Positions 47,350-56,388 of a DNA stretch of 64,000 nucleotides are shown here, piece after piece. The number at the start of each line of letters is the position of its first letter. The first letter of the stretch is position 1. This DNA is from Shimia sp. SK013 (lineage in GTDB: Bacteria > Pseudomonadota > Alphaproteobacteria > Rhodobacterales > Rhodobacteraceae), in NCBI RefSeq assembly GCF_001292625.1, contig NZ_LAJH01000013.1:183793-247792 (forward strand), in the 5' to 3' direction. A program made the position numbers and the translations under genes. The notes below the pieces were generated by a model. The model was given only the letters and a program-made list of their open reading frames with translations. It ran no database searches and was not told the DNA's origin.

Positions 47350-47385
47350 AGAAACGCAAAAGGCAGGGCCAAAAACCCTGCCTTT
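47350..47385 (-). terminator. Terminator of the glutamyl-tRNA synthetase gene
   Basis: AAAGGCAGGG (47359-47368) pairs perfectly with CCCTGCCTTT (47376-47385) around a 7-base loop. On the minus strand the stem is followed by TTTTGCGTTTC. It lies 28 bp after the gltX stop. Confidence 0.85.
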
Positions 47386-47412
47386 CACATCATTATCAAT
47401 AGTTTAGAAAGC

Positions 47413-49065
47413 TCAGAGCACCAAAGATGCCCGCGCCTTGACCTGTTCCGGTCCCATCACCTGCATGATGGAATAGAGGTCCGGCGAGCGCTCCTTGCCA
47501 GCCAGCAACACGCGGAAAATCTTGGCCACATGCGCCACGGTGCCTTTGTAATCGTCCGGATTTTTCTTGAAATCCTTGGGGCGCAGGGCAAATCCGTGCT
47601 TGCCGCCCAGTTCCTTCATTTTTCCAAACCAGGTCTCGTTGTCATCGGCAGGATCATAGCCTTCAAGGAATTCTGACACCAACACCGCCAATTCATTCGC
47701 GCTCAGATAATCCAGCATCGCCCGCGCTTCATCAGCGGTCAGGGCAAAGCGGTCATCAAAGAAATAGGCCAGCTCGCCCTTAACGTCGCTCCACTTTTCG
47801 ATGTCCTTGCGCGGGTTCTGCGCCTCATCGCGTTCAATCGCCATAATGGCGCGGGACCGATCAGGATCCGCCGTCATCAAGGCCGCGAGATCGGCGTCAT
47901 GGGTCTTTGCCCAAGGCAGCACACGGTCATAAAGTTCGTCGCTCTTGAGGGTCGAGACAAAGTTGCGGCTGATGTGGCCGAGTTTCTCGAAATCAAACAA
48001 AGGCCCGCTGCTGCCTTTGAGGCCGCGCATCGTCAGCGGGAATTCCCACGACGATGTCTCGGGGTTCTCTTTGGACCAGTCCTCAAAGTTGGCATCCGCC
48101 AGCGTCATCAGATAATCCAGCACCGCCTCGTTGGAATAGCCCAACTCCTCAAAGTAGCCGACGCTTGCCTCGGGGTCTTTGCGCTTGGACAGTTTGCGGC
48201 GCGAGGTGCCGTCCATCTTGTTGATCGGTGCAATGTGCGCATATTCCGGTACGTCCCAGCCCAGCGCCTCGAAAAGCTGCAAATGCGTCGGGATCGACGA
48301 CAGCCATTCGTCACCACGAATAACGTGGGTGGTGCCCATCAGGTGGTCATCGACCGCATGGGCAAAGTGATAAGTCGGCAGGCCGTCGGCCTTCATGATC
48401 ACGATGTCCTGATCGTTCTCCGGCAGTTTACGTTCACCAAAGAGCAAGTCCTCGAACTTCATCTTGCGCTCGATTTTGCCTTCGGAGCGGAAACGGATCA
48501 CGAAAGGTGTGCCCGCATCCAATGCCGCGAGCACGTCCTCTTCGGGGCGATCACGCCATTCAGCCCAAACGCCATAATACCCCGTACGCATCTTGCGCAA
48601 CTGCTGCTTGTCGCGCATCGCGTCAAGCTCTTCGCCCGAGGCAAAACACGGATAGGCTTTGCCGGTCGCCAACAGATGTTTGACGTAGGCCTGATAGATT
48701 TCCATGCGTTGGCTTTGGCGATAAGGGCCATAGGCGCCTTTGTCTTTGCCTTCGGTGTCGACGCCTTCGTCAAACGTCACGCCAAAATGGTCAAAGGCGT
48801 GGGTGATGAAATCCACCGCGCCTTCGACTTCGCGTTTCTTGTCGGTGTCTTCAATCCGCAAGATCGACACCCCACCAGTTTCACGTGCGAAATGGGCACA
48901 GATACGGCCCACATAAAGCGTGCCGATGTGCATGAAACCGGTCGGGCTTGGCCCCACCCGCGTAACCATCGCGCCCTCAGGCAGGTCGCGAGCCGGAAAA
49001 CGGTCTGCAAGCTCTTCGGGTGTGGGCAGGGGATTGGGAAAAATGCGATCAACGATGTTGGACAT
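47413..49065 (-). CDS. gltX: Glutamate--tRNA ligase, long form
   Basis: The 550-residue class I synthetase charges tRNA with glutamate. It has the HIGH-type motif in GPSPTGFMHIGTLY, ILRIEDTD, a GluRS-type YRQSQR region and the KMSKS-type motif KLSKRK. It differs from the usual alphaproteobacterial enzymes of about 440-470 residues in an N-terminal extension (MSNIVDRIFPNPLPTPEEL) and a longer C-terminal part. That resembles, from memory, a long GluRS form in some Firmicutes; transfer is possible. The ATG at 49065 gives the natural N-terminus. Whether it is the main or an extra copy cannot be seen. Confidence 0.87.
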   Translation of the reverse strand: MSNIVDRIFPNPLPTPEELADRFPARDLPEGAMVTRVGPSPTGFMHIGTLYVGRICAHFARETGGVSILRIEDTDKKREVEGAVDFITHAFDHFGVTFDEGVDTEGKDKGAYGPYRQSQRMEIYQAYVKHLLATGKAYPCFASGEELDAMRDKQQLRKMRTGYYGVWAEWRDRPEEDVLAALDAGTPFVIRFRSEGKIERKMKFEDLLFGERKLPENDQDIVIMKADGLPTYHFAHAVDDHLMGTTHVIRGDEWLSSIPTHLQLFEALGWDVPEYAHIAPINKMDGTSRRKLSKRKDPEASVGYFEELGYSNEAVLDYLMTLADANFEDWSKENPETSSWEFPLTMRGLKGSSGPLFDFEKLGHISRNFVSTLKSDELYDRVLPWAKTHDADLAALMTADPDRSRAIMAIERDEAQNPRKDIEKWSDVKGELAYFFDDRFALTADEARAMLDYLSANELAVLVSEFLEGYDPADDNETWFGKMKELGGKHGFALRPKDFKKNPDDYKGTVAHVAKIFRVLLAGKERSPDLYSIMQVMGPEQVKARASLVL

Positions 49066-49224
49066 GACACCAGCGTTTCTTGAAAGGACAGCAATTGCCG
49101 CGCCCCAAATGGCGCAGCGCGAATTTGCGTCACCTCTAGTGGGCATGGGCCTTGTTGACAAGGGTTGCGCACAAAACGAAGCGGGCCAGCAAGGACCCGC
49201 CCCTCGCCTTTTTGTCGCTTAGTC

Positions 49225-50367
49225 TTACCCCAGCGAGACCCAACCGGCGTTTTTGCGGGAACTGGTCACGCAGGCATCGACAAATTGCACGCCGGCCAAT
49301 CCGTCGGAAATCCCGGGAAGTGGTGGGTCTGACGGCAAACTTGCCCCCGGTGTATGCGCACGGATCACGTCAGCCGTTTGCGCATAAAGGTTGGCAAAAG
49401 CCTCAAGGTATCCTTCAGGGTGGCCACCGGGCGTGCGGGTCAGGTCTTCAAACGCCGCCCCCATGCCGGACCCAGCGCGGGTCAGGATTTGCGTCGGCTT
49501 GCCAAACTCGGTGAACAGCATCTGGTTTGGGTTTTCCTGCGCCCACTCGATGCCGCCTTTGGAGCCGTATACCCGCAGCTTGAGCGCATTTTCATTGCCC
49601 GGCGCGACTTGGGAACACCAAAGCATCCCCCGCGCACCACCTTGAAAACGCAGCATCACATGGGCGTTGTCGTCGACTTGCCTTCCTGCCACAAAACTTT
49701 GCAAATCCGCGCTCAGCGCTTCGGGTGTCAGACCGGAAACAAAACATGCCAGATTGAAGGCATGCGTGCCGATGTCACCGGTTGACCCACCGGCGCCAGA
49801 CCGCGCCGGATCTGTGCGCCATGCGGCCTGTTTGTTGTCACCGTCCTGCGCCTCGGTCAGCCAGTCTTGCGGGTACTCCACCTGCACCACGCGAATGTCG
49901 CCCAGCGCGCCGTCCGCCACCATTTGCCGCGCTTGGCGCATCAGAGGATACCCAGTGTAATTGTGCGTCAGAATGAACAGCGCCTCCGAGCTTTCCACCG
50001 CCTTCGCCAATTTGCGCGCGTCCGGCAAATTAGAGGTCAGCGGTTTGTCGCAGATCACGTGGATACCGCGTTTGAGAAACTCCCGCGCCGCCGGATAATG
50101 CACATGGTTCGGCGTCACGATGGCCACGGCCTCGATGCCGTCTTTCAATCGCGCCTCGCGGATCGCCATCGCCTTGAAATCATCATAGGTACGGGCCGGA
50201 TCAAGCCCAAGCGCCGCGCCGGATGCCTGTGCCTTTGCCGGCGTCGAGGACAAGGCCCCCGCCACCAGATCAAACTGCCCGTCGATACGCGCGGCGATGC
50301 GGTGTACCGCGCCAATAAAGGCGTCGTTCCCACCGCCCACCATGCCAAGTCGAATTGGTCGCGTCAT
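49225..50367 (-). CDS. Gfo/Idh/MocA-family sugar/inositol dehydrogenase
   Basis: The 380-residue protein has the Rossmann motif MVGGGNDAFIGAVH, CDKPLTSN (the KP motif) and GDIGTHAFNLA with the catalytic His typical of the family. It ends the operon that starts with the sugar ABC transporter, three bases after the TIM-barrel isomerase gene. It should oxidise or reduce the imported sugar or polyol with NAD(P). The substrate is not identifiable; inositol-like or keto-sugar compounds are usual for this pairing. Confidence 0.87.
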   Translation of the reverse strand: MTRPIRLGMVGGGNDAFIGAVHRIAARIDGQFDLVAGALSSTPAKAQASGAALGLDPARTYDDFKAMAIREARLKDGIEAVAIVTPNHVHYPAAREFLKRGIHVICDKPLTSNLPDARKLAKAVESSEALFILTHNYTGYPLMRQARQMVADGALGDIRVVQVEYPQDWLTEAQDGDNKQAAWRTDPARSGAGGSTGDIGTHAFNLACFVSGLTPEALSADLQSFVAGRQVDDNAHVMLRFQGGARGMLWCSQVAPGNENALKLRVYGSKGGIEWAQENPNQMLFTEFGKPTQILTRAGSGMGAAFEDLTRTPGGHPEGYLEAFANLYAQTADVIRAHTPGASLPSDPPLPGISDGLAGVQFVDACVTSSRKNAGWVSLG

Positions 50368-50370
50368 GGC

Positions 50371-51423
50371 TCAGATCCCCAGCATACGTTTGTTGGTCAC
50401 GTCATCTGCTCCGGTGTCGGCAAAGTCATCAAACGCCTTTTCCGTCACGCGAATGATGTGGTCGCGCACAAAGGCCGCGCCTTCGCGGGCACCGTCTTCG
50501 GGATGCTTCAAACAGCACTCCCATTCGACCACGGCCCAGCCATCAAAGTTGTTGGCCGCCATCTTGGAAAACACCGCGTTGAAATCGACCTGACCGTCGC
50601 CCAACGAGCGGAACCGTCCAGCGCGATCCACCCACGGTTGGTAGCCGGAATAGACACCCTGTCGGCCTGTCGGATTGAACTCCGCGTCTTTGACGTGGAA
50701 CATTTTGATCCGGTCGCGATAGATGTCGATGTTGTCCAGATAATCCAGACATTGCAGCACATAATGGCTCGGATCATAAAGCATGTTGCAGCGCGGGTGA
50801 TTGTTCACGCGCTCTAAGAACATCTCAAACGTGATCCCGTCATGCAGATCTTCACCCGGATGGATTTCATAACAAATATCCACGCCCATCTGATCCGCGT
50901 GGTCCAGAATGGGCCGCCAGCGGTTTGCCAGCTCCTCAAACGCCGTGTCAATCAAACCCGCAGGCCGCTGTGGCCAAGGGTATACATACGGCCACGCCAG
51001 CGCGCCGGAAAACGTAACATGCTGATGAATTCCAAGGTTATAACTTGCGGTGATGGCCAATTTGACCTGCTCCACCGCCCACGCCTGTCGCGCTTTTGGA
51101 TTGCCATGCACTTCGGGTGCGGCAAAGCCGTCAAAAGCCTCGTCATAGGCTGGATGCACGGCCACCAATTGGCCTTGCAGATGGGTGGATAATTCGGTGA
51201 TCTCAACGCCGTTTTCCTTGGCCACGCCAACCAATTCGTCGCAATAGCTGCGCGAACTTGCTGCTTTACCAAGGTCAAAAATGCGTGCGTCCCAGCTTGG
51301 CACTTGAACACCTTTGTATCCGCAATCGGCCGCCCATTTGGTGATGCTGTCCCATGAATTGAACGGTGCCTCGTCCCCTGCAAACTGCGCCAGAAACAGC
51401 GCGGGACCTTTGATGGTTTTCAT
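50371..51423 (-). CDS. Sugar phosphate isomerase/epimerase-like TIM-barrel protein
   Basis: The 350-residue protein belongs to the AP-endonuclease-2/xylose-isomerase-like fold. Metal-binding residues are visible in YEIHPGE (Glu), DPSHY (Asp and His), FHVKDAE (His, Asp) and VVEWEC (Glu). Proteins of this family isomerise or dehydrate sugars and inositols. It lies between the binding-protein gene and the Gfo/Idh gene and is separated from the latter by three bases, so the two should act on the same substrate. The exact reaction is unknown. Confidence 0.85.
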   Translation of the reverse strand: MKTIKGPALFLAQFAGDEAPFNSWDSITKWAADCGYKGVQVPSWDARIFDLGKAASSRSYCDELVGVAKENGVEITELSTHLQGQLVAVHPAYDEAFDGFAAPEVHGNPKARQAWAVEQVKLAITASYNLGIHQHVTFSGALAWPYVYPWPQRPAGLIDTAFEELANRWRPILDHADQMGVDICYEIHPGEDLHDGITFEMFLERVNNHPRCNMLYDPSHYVLQCLDYLDNIDIYRDRIKMFHVKDAEFNPTGRQGVYSGYQPWVDRAGRFRSLGDGQVDFNAVFSKMAANNFDGWAVVEWECCLKHPEDGAREGAAFVRDHIIRVTEKAFDDFADTGADDVTNKRMLGI

Positions 51424-51453
51424 TGTCTTTCTCCTGTTGCCGGGGGTGGTTGT

Positions 51454-51487
51454 GGCAAGAGGACGATTGGGAGAACGCCCTCTTGCC
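51454..51487 (-). other. Hairpin between binding-protein and isomerase genes
   Basis: GGCAAGAGG pairs perfectly with CCTCTTGCC over a 16-base loop. No T-run follows on the minus strand. It lies directly after the binding-protein gene, where such hairpins protect the highly expressed upstream message. Confidence 0.6.
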
Positions 51488-51508
51488 GAATTTCCCTAAA
51501 TCGTCGAC

Positions 51509-52462
51509 TTAGAACGGGGAGTCAGGGAAATAGAAGCTGGCCGCGTTTTCCTGAGTGATCAGGGTCGCGCCCAGAATGTAGCGACCGGCCACAGGACCGT
51601 TAGATTTGAACGCAGCCACGGTCACATCCATCGCTGTGGCGATCATGCTTGGTGGATAGAGAACGTCGACTGGAACCAGCTCGTTGCCATCCATGATGCC
51701 TTTGATGGTTTCCTTCATGCCAGCACCGCCAACAACGAACATACCATCGCCATCACGACCCGCCTGCTTCAGCGCAGCCACAACACCAATCGCGATGTCA
51801 TCATCCTGTGCCCAAACCGCGTCGATGTCGGGGAAACGCGACAGGAAATCCTGCATCACTTCGAAACCGTCATCGCGGTTCCAGTTGGCGTGTTTGTGGT
51901 CGAGGATATTGACGCCAGAGCCTTCCATTTCGGCCATAAAGGCATCGAAACGCTCGTTGTCGATCAGCGTCGGAATACCGCGCAGAACCACGATGTTGTC
52001 ACCGGATTCCAGACGGGTTTTCATGTACTGCGCCGACACACGACCCAGCTCAGGATTGTTGCCCGCCACATAGATGTCTTCGATGCCAGGCTGGCTCAGA
52101 CCGCGGTCTACCACAGTAATCAAAGCGCCCGATTTCTTGACGTTCAGCACTGGATCTGTGAGCGGCTCGCTTTCAAACGGCAGCACCACAAGCGCGTCAA
52201 TGCCATGCACCGACACAAGGTCTTCCAGCGCGCTGGCCTGTGCGGATGGATCAGGCGAGTTGATCAGCACCAGATCCACATCGGGATACAGTGCCTCAAG
52301 CCGCTTTTCTGCCTGTTCGGCATGCCAGTTCATACCAGCCGCCCAAGCGTGGGTCGGTGTCGGATAGCTGACCCCGATCTTGATGGTTTCGGCACTTGCG
52401 AACCCTGCCAACGACATCGTCGCCGCAACCGCCAGTGTGCTGATTTTGCTAAGTGTTTTCAT
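51509..52462 (-). CDS. Sugar ABC transporter periplasmic binding protein (RbsB-like)
   Basis: The 317-residue protein has a signal peptide (GFASAE) and a type I periplasmic-binding fold (IKIGVSYPTPTHAWAAGMNWHAE; DALVVLPFES; VWAQDDDIAIGVVAAL). The ATG at 52462 has GGGAGGAAGAC upstream. It is third in the operon after the ATPase and permease. The acidic and aromatic residues in the ligand cleft do not tell the sugar. A stable hairpin after the stop should raise its mRNA level over the downstream catabolic genes. Confidence 0.9.
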   Translation of the reverse strand: MKTLSKISTLAVAATMSLAGFASAETIKIGVSYPTPTHAWAAGMNWHAEQAEKRLEALYPDVDLVLINSPDPSAQASALEDLVSVHGIDALVVLPFESEPLTDPVLNVKKSGALITVVDRGLSQPGIEDIYVAGNNPELGRVSAQYMKTRLESGDNIVVLRGIPTLIDNERFDAFMAEMEGSGVNILDHKHANWNRDDGFEVMQDFLSRFPDIDAVWAQDDDIAIGVVAALKQAGRDGDGMFVVGGAGMKETIKGIMDGNELVPVDVLYPPSMIATAMDVTVAAFKSNGPVAGRYILGATLITQENAASFYFPDSPF

Positions 52463-52541
52463 GTCTTCCTCCCTAGGAATTTGGACGCACCTCTCCTGTC
52501 CGGTGGCGCCCGGTTCTTTCGCGCAAGTTTTTGCGAGAAAC

Positions 52542-53558
52542 TTAGTTGTTCTTGTGTTTCCGGCCCCAATCACCGCGTTGCAGCCAGACCGCAACGATGA
52601 TGATCAGACCCTGCATGGTCCCATTCAAATAGTTGGAAATCATATCGGTAAAGTTCAGAATATTGCCGATGGTTGTTAGGATCAGTGCCCCGAGAATGGT
52701 GCCGCCTATACGACCATAACCACCCTTAAGAACTGTGCCGCCAATGATCACCGCCGCGATGGCTTCAAGCTCCCAGAGCACACCGGTTGACGACGACGCC
52801 GAGCCCAATCGTGGCACATAAATGATTGTCGCCAGCGATACGCACAGGCCCTGCAAAACGTAGGTCCAGGTCTTGATCCGGTCGACCCTGATCGCGGAAT
52901 ACTTTGCCACGCTCTCGTTCGACCCGATCGCCGTGCAATAGCGGCCAAAAGCGGTGCGGTTGAGCAGCAGCCAGCCACAGATCGCCACCACGATGAACAC
53001 CCACACTGGGATCGGTAAACCAGCAAAGCTGTCATAGTAAACTGGGCGATACACGCCGCGAATGTCATAGTTCAGCGACAGCGTGCCGCCGTCCGCAAAA
53101 TAGGTGACCAGCGAGCGGAAGATACCCATCGTGCCCAGCGTCACAATGAAGGCTTCGATTTTGCCTTTGGTGGTCAGAAAACCGTTGATGAACCCTGCGC
53201 CAAGACCAAGGATCACACTGCAACCGCAGCCAATCAGAACCGTGGTCACACCTGTGCCAAATGTCTCCACCGCGCCGTTCATCACGATGATCATGACCCC
53301 CGCAATGACGGCGGCCATAGACCCGACCGACAAATCGATCCCACCAGCGGTGATCACGAAAGTCGCGCCAACCGCAATGATCCCGATAAAGGCGGACCTT
53401 GTCAGCAGGTTGGTGATGTTGCCCTCACTCAGAAAGGCTGGATTGAGCAGAAAACCAATGATGCACAGAATGATCAATGCAATCGCCGGTCCGGCCGTTT
53501 TAAAGTCAAAGTTTTGAAAACGGGATTTTTGTGTTTGTGTCATGGCGGTCTCAGTCAT
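52542..53558 (-). CDS. Sugar ABC transporter permease (RbsC-like)
   Basis: The 338-residue membrane protein has about eight to ten hydrophobic segments, with the family marks GATFVITAGGIDLSVGSM and AVIIGGTVLKGGYGRIGGT. It should form the homodimeric channel for the ATPase encoded upstream; the genes overlap by eight bases. GGGAGA lies seven bases before the ATG. The substrate is set by the binding protein at 51509. Confidence 0.92.
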   Translation of the reverse strand: MTETAMTQTQKSRFQNFDFKTAGPAIALIILCIIGFLLNPAFLSEGNITNLLTRSAFIGIIAVGATFVITAGGIDLSVGSMAAVIAGVMIIVMNGAVETFGTGVTTVLIGCGCSVILGLGAGFINGFLTTKGKIEAFIVTLGTMGIFRSLVTYFADGGTLSLNYDIRGVYRPVYYDSFAGLPIPVWVFIVVAICGWLLLNRTAFGRYCTAIGSNESVAKYSAIRVDRIKTWTYVLQGLCVSLATIIYVPRLGSASSSTGVLWELEAIAAVIIGGTVLKGGYGRIGGTILGALILTTIGNILNFTDMISNYLNGTMQGLIIIVAVWLQRGDWGRKHKNN

Positions 53559-55092
53559 GGTTTGTCTCCCGCTTCAGCCCAGCGGCATAGCGCACGATTT
53601 CATTTTCGTTGATGTGATCACCGCTCAGAATTCCGGTAATCTGGCCCTCGCGCATCACCGCAACCCGGTGGCTGACGCCGATGATTTCCGGCATCTCCGA
53701 CGAGATCACGACGACCGACACGCCTTCGGCGGCGATGGCGGCGATAAAGTGATAGATCTGCTGTTTTGTTCCTACGTCGATGCCGCGCGTCGGCTCGTCG
53801 ATAATCAGGATACGCGGGTCACATTCCATCACCTTGGCCAGCAACAGTTTTTGCTGATTGCCGCCTGACAGATCACCCACATCGATATTGGCGTCGCGCG
53901 ACCGAATGTCGAAACGACGCACGGCGCGTTCCATCGCCTCGGTTTCTGCTTTGCGATCCACAGATCCGTTGCGCACGAATTTCGGCAAAGCAAAAAGCGT
54001 CAGATTTTCGCGCATCTTTTTGTCAAGCAACAGGCCTTTGCCTTTGCGGTCTTTTGTCAAATAGACCACGCCCGCATCGCGGGCCTTGGACACCGATGTA
54101 AACTCGGCGGGTGCGCCGTCAAAAAGCACCTCGCCAGCGTCAATCGGCGCGAGGCCACAGATTGCTTCAAACACCGCCGTGCGCCCAGATCCGATCAGAC
54201 CCGAAAACCCAAGAACTTCGCCTTTGCGCAGGTAGAAACTGACGCCTTCGACGTCGGGCGCATAAAGGTTTTTGACCTCCAGCACACGGTCCGCGTCAAC
54301 ATCCGCCTCATTGATCGGTGGATACAGATCGGACAATTCTCGACCGACCATCATCTGCGCCATGGCGTCCAGTGTCAGGTCGCCGGCGTCCTGTGTGGCG
54401 ATCCACTGACCGTCGCGCATCACGGTGACCCGGTCCGAAATTTCTTTCACCTCAGTCAGCTTGTGGCTCACGAAAATGATCGCAACACCCTGCTCCTTGA
54501 GCCGTGCAATCTGCTCGAAAAACAAACTGGTTTCGGCCTCGGTGAGTGTCGCCGTTGGTTCATCCATGATCAGAACCCGCGCATCGCGGCTCATGGCTTT
54601 GACGATTTCAACCATCTGCTTTTGAGCAATCGACAGGTCGGAAATCCGATCCCCCGGCGCGATGTTCAAACCAATGTCGTCAAGGTAACCCTGAACAACA
54701 TCTGCCATCCGCTGTCGGTCGAGCCGTCCGCGATGGGTGATCTCACGTCCAAGGAAAACATTTTCCTCAACCGTCATCTGCTCTGCGAGGTTCAGCTCCT
54801 GATGGATCAAAACAACGCCCAGCTTTTCGGTCTCGCCATTGGGCGGCAAGCTCATTTCCTGGCCGTCCATCAGGATGCGGCCCGAGGTGGGTTGGTGAAA
54901 GCCCGAGAGGATTTTCATCAGCGTGGATTTGCCCGCACCGTTCTCGCCAATCAGCGCGTGAACTTCGCCGGCTTTGATATCCATCGACACGCTGAACAGA
55001 ACCGGGACGGTTCCGAACGACTTGCTGATACGCTCGGCGCACAGCACCGACGCCGCTATGGTCTGGCCATCTGGCACAGCCTCTCCTCCCAT
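53551..55092 (-). CDS. Sugar ABC transporter ATPase, two-domain (RbsA/MglA-like)
   Basis: The 513-residue cytoplasmic protein has two ABC domains. The first has a canonical Walker A (GENGAGKST), DLSIAQKQ as signature and LIMDEPTA. The second has the degenerate P-loop GLIGSGRTAV usual for RbsA-type proteins, DLSGGNQQKLLLAK and LIIDEPTRGID. It is the first gene of the operon and starts 37 bp from three LacI-type operator boxes, opposite the LacI gene. AGGAGG is three bases before the ATG. Confidence 0.93.
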   Translation of the reverse strand: MGGEAVPDGQTIAASVLCAERISKSFGTVPVLFSVSMDIKAGEVHALIGENGAGKSTLMKILSGFHQPTSGRILMDGQEMSLPPNGETEKLGVVLIHQELNLAEQMTVEENVFLGREITHRGRLDRQRMADVVQGYLDDIGLNIAPGDRISDLSIAQKQMVEIVKAMSRDARVLIMDEPTATLTEAETSLFFEQIARLKEQGVAIIFVSHKLTEVKEISDRVTVMRDGQWIATQDAGDLTLDAMAQMMVGRELSDLYPPINEADVDADRVLEVKNLYAPDVEGVSFYLRKGEVLGFSGLIGSGRTAVFEAICGLAPIDAGEVLFDGAPAEFTSVSKARDAGVVYLTKDRKGKGLLLDKKMRENLTLFALPKFVRNGSVDRKAETEAMERAVRRFDIRSRDANIDVGDLSGGNQQKLLLAKVMECDPRILIIDEPTRGIDVGTKQQIYHFIAAIAAEGVSVVVISSEMPEIIGVSHRVAVMREGQITGILSGDHINENEIVRYAAGLKRETNHD

Positions 55093-55128
55093 GTTCCTCC
55101 TGCGGCTTTCACCGCTCTCCTAACTTCG

Positions 55129-55186
55129 ATGTAAACCTTTTCATTGGCCATGTAAACCTTTTCATAAATCGATGTAAACCTTTTCA
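55129..55186. promoter_or_regulatory. Three tandem LacI-type operators
   Basis: ATGTAAACCTTTTCA occurs three times exactly (55129-55143, 55150-55164, 55172-55186), with starts 21 and 22 bases apart, about two helical turns. The inner TGTAAACCTTTTCA is an imperfect palindrome (five of seven pairs), like LacI-family operators. The boxes lie between the divergent transporter operon and its LacI gene, so both are probably controlled from here. Confidence 0.75.
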
Positions 55187-55268
55187 CCACTTACGCAAAA
55201 GGCTATACCTGCCTTAACAGCATTGATTTACAAAGCGAATTGAACTTCGCAGACAGGCACAAAATCCG

Positions 55269-56327
55269 GTGACGGAAGAGACCAGAAAACCCGCGACAAT
55301 CGAGGATGTCGCCAAGCTTGCAGGCGTCTCAATCGCCACTGTCAGCCGTGCGATTCGCAACCCCGAGAAGGTCGCTGAAAGCACCCGCAAGAAGGTCACC
55401 GCCGCGATTGCCCGCACCGGGTACACTGCAAACGCAATGGCCCAGAACCTGCGGATGAAGCGTTCGCAAATGGTTATGGTGCTTGCCCCGTCGATTGCTG
55501 ATCCGAACTTTCCGACCATCCTGATCGGTCTTGAAAAGATCGCCAATGAACGCGGCTACGGAGTGCTTATTGGCAATACCGAAGGCGAGATCGCACTCGA
55601 AGAGGCCCACATGCGATTCCTGTCCACGGGCATGGCTGACGGGCTTGTGCTGCTCACCGGTCATGTGCCCGTCGCGGGCGGCCCACACGCCACTCCGGCG
55701 CAATTGCCACCCACCGTTGCGGTTGGACGCCCGATCGAAACCGAAGACCTCGCCTATGTCGGTGTTGACGACGTCGCCGCGTCAAAAATGGCCACCGAAT
55801 ACCTGGTGTCGTTGGGCCACCGTCGCATCGTTTATGTCACGGGCGGGCCGGGCAACATCGTCTCGGAACTGCGCGAAAATGGCTATCGACTTGGCCTTGC
55901 TGAATACTCCGAACCGCTGGAAAGCTGGAGCATCGACGGCGACAGCAGCTCTGAAAGCGGCCGAGCCGCGGTCGAACGCCTGTTCATCAAAGATACGTTG
56001 CCCACTGCGTTCTTCTGCTTCAATGACAACACGGCGATTGGAGTGATCTCGGCTCTGCGCCTGCGCGGCTATCGCGTGCCTGAAGACTTCTCCGTGATCG
56101 GTTTTGACGACATCCCGTTTGCCAGCCACATCACGCCCGCTCTGACCACAATCCGCCAACCGCGCAGCCAGATCGGCGAACGTGCGATGACGTTCCTGCT
56201 GGATGGGCTGGAGACCCGCCAAAAGCCCCGACAACACGAGCTTTTGCATGGTGATCTGGTGGTGCGTGAAAGCTGCGGACCCGCGCCTTCTTCTGCACAT
56301 CAACTGACCCGTCGAGACACCCCCTAA
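55269..56327 (+). CDS. LacI-family transcriptional regulator
   Basis: The 352-residue regulator has the LacI helix-turn-helix (ATIEDVAKLAGVSIATVSRAI), the hinge helix (NAMAQNLRMKRS) and a periplasmic-binding-like effector domain (CFNDNTAIGVISAL; VIGFDDIPFASHITPALTTI). It starts at a GTG and diverges from the sugar ABC operon, with three operator boxes in the gap. It is expected to repress the transporter and itself until the sugar or its product binds. The C-terminal 15 residues are polar and unremarkable. Confidence 0.92.
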   Translation: MTEETRKPATIEDVAKLAGVSIATVSRAIRNPEKVAESTRKKVTAAIARTGYTANAMAQNLRMKRSQMVMVLAPSIADPNFPTILIGLEKIANERGYGVLIGNTEGEIALEEAHMRFLSTGMADGLVLLTGHVPVAGGPHATPAQLPPTVAVGRPIETEDLAYVGVDDVAASKMATEYLVSLGHRRIVYVTGGPGNIVSELRENGYRLGLAEYSEPLESWSIDGDSSSESGRAAVERLFIKDTLPTAFFCFNDNTAIGVISALRLRGYRVPEDFSVIGFDDIPFASHITPALTTIRQPRSQIGERAMTFLLDGLETRQKPRQHELLHGDLVVRESCGPAPSSAHQLTRRDTP

Positions 56328-56388
56328 AACGGCGAAAGCCGCCGCTCCGACAGGAGCAGCGACTGCCGCGGGAGGTCTCGTGAACGCT

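Noticed and set aside
45603..47372. Longer N-terminus for the choline-dehydrogenase-like protein from 47372
   Set aside because: The extra 51 residues match nothing and the GTG at 47219 has a strong ribosome site next to the FAD motif.
47413..49065. Class I lysyl-tRNA synthetase
   Set aside because: The GPSPTG, IEDTD and KLSKRK motifs are of the GluRS/GlnRS type.
55129..55186. Short CRISPR-like repeat array
   Set aside because: Repeats are 15 bases with 6-7-base spacers in a promoter gap; there are no cas genes. Operators explain it.
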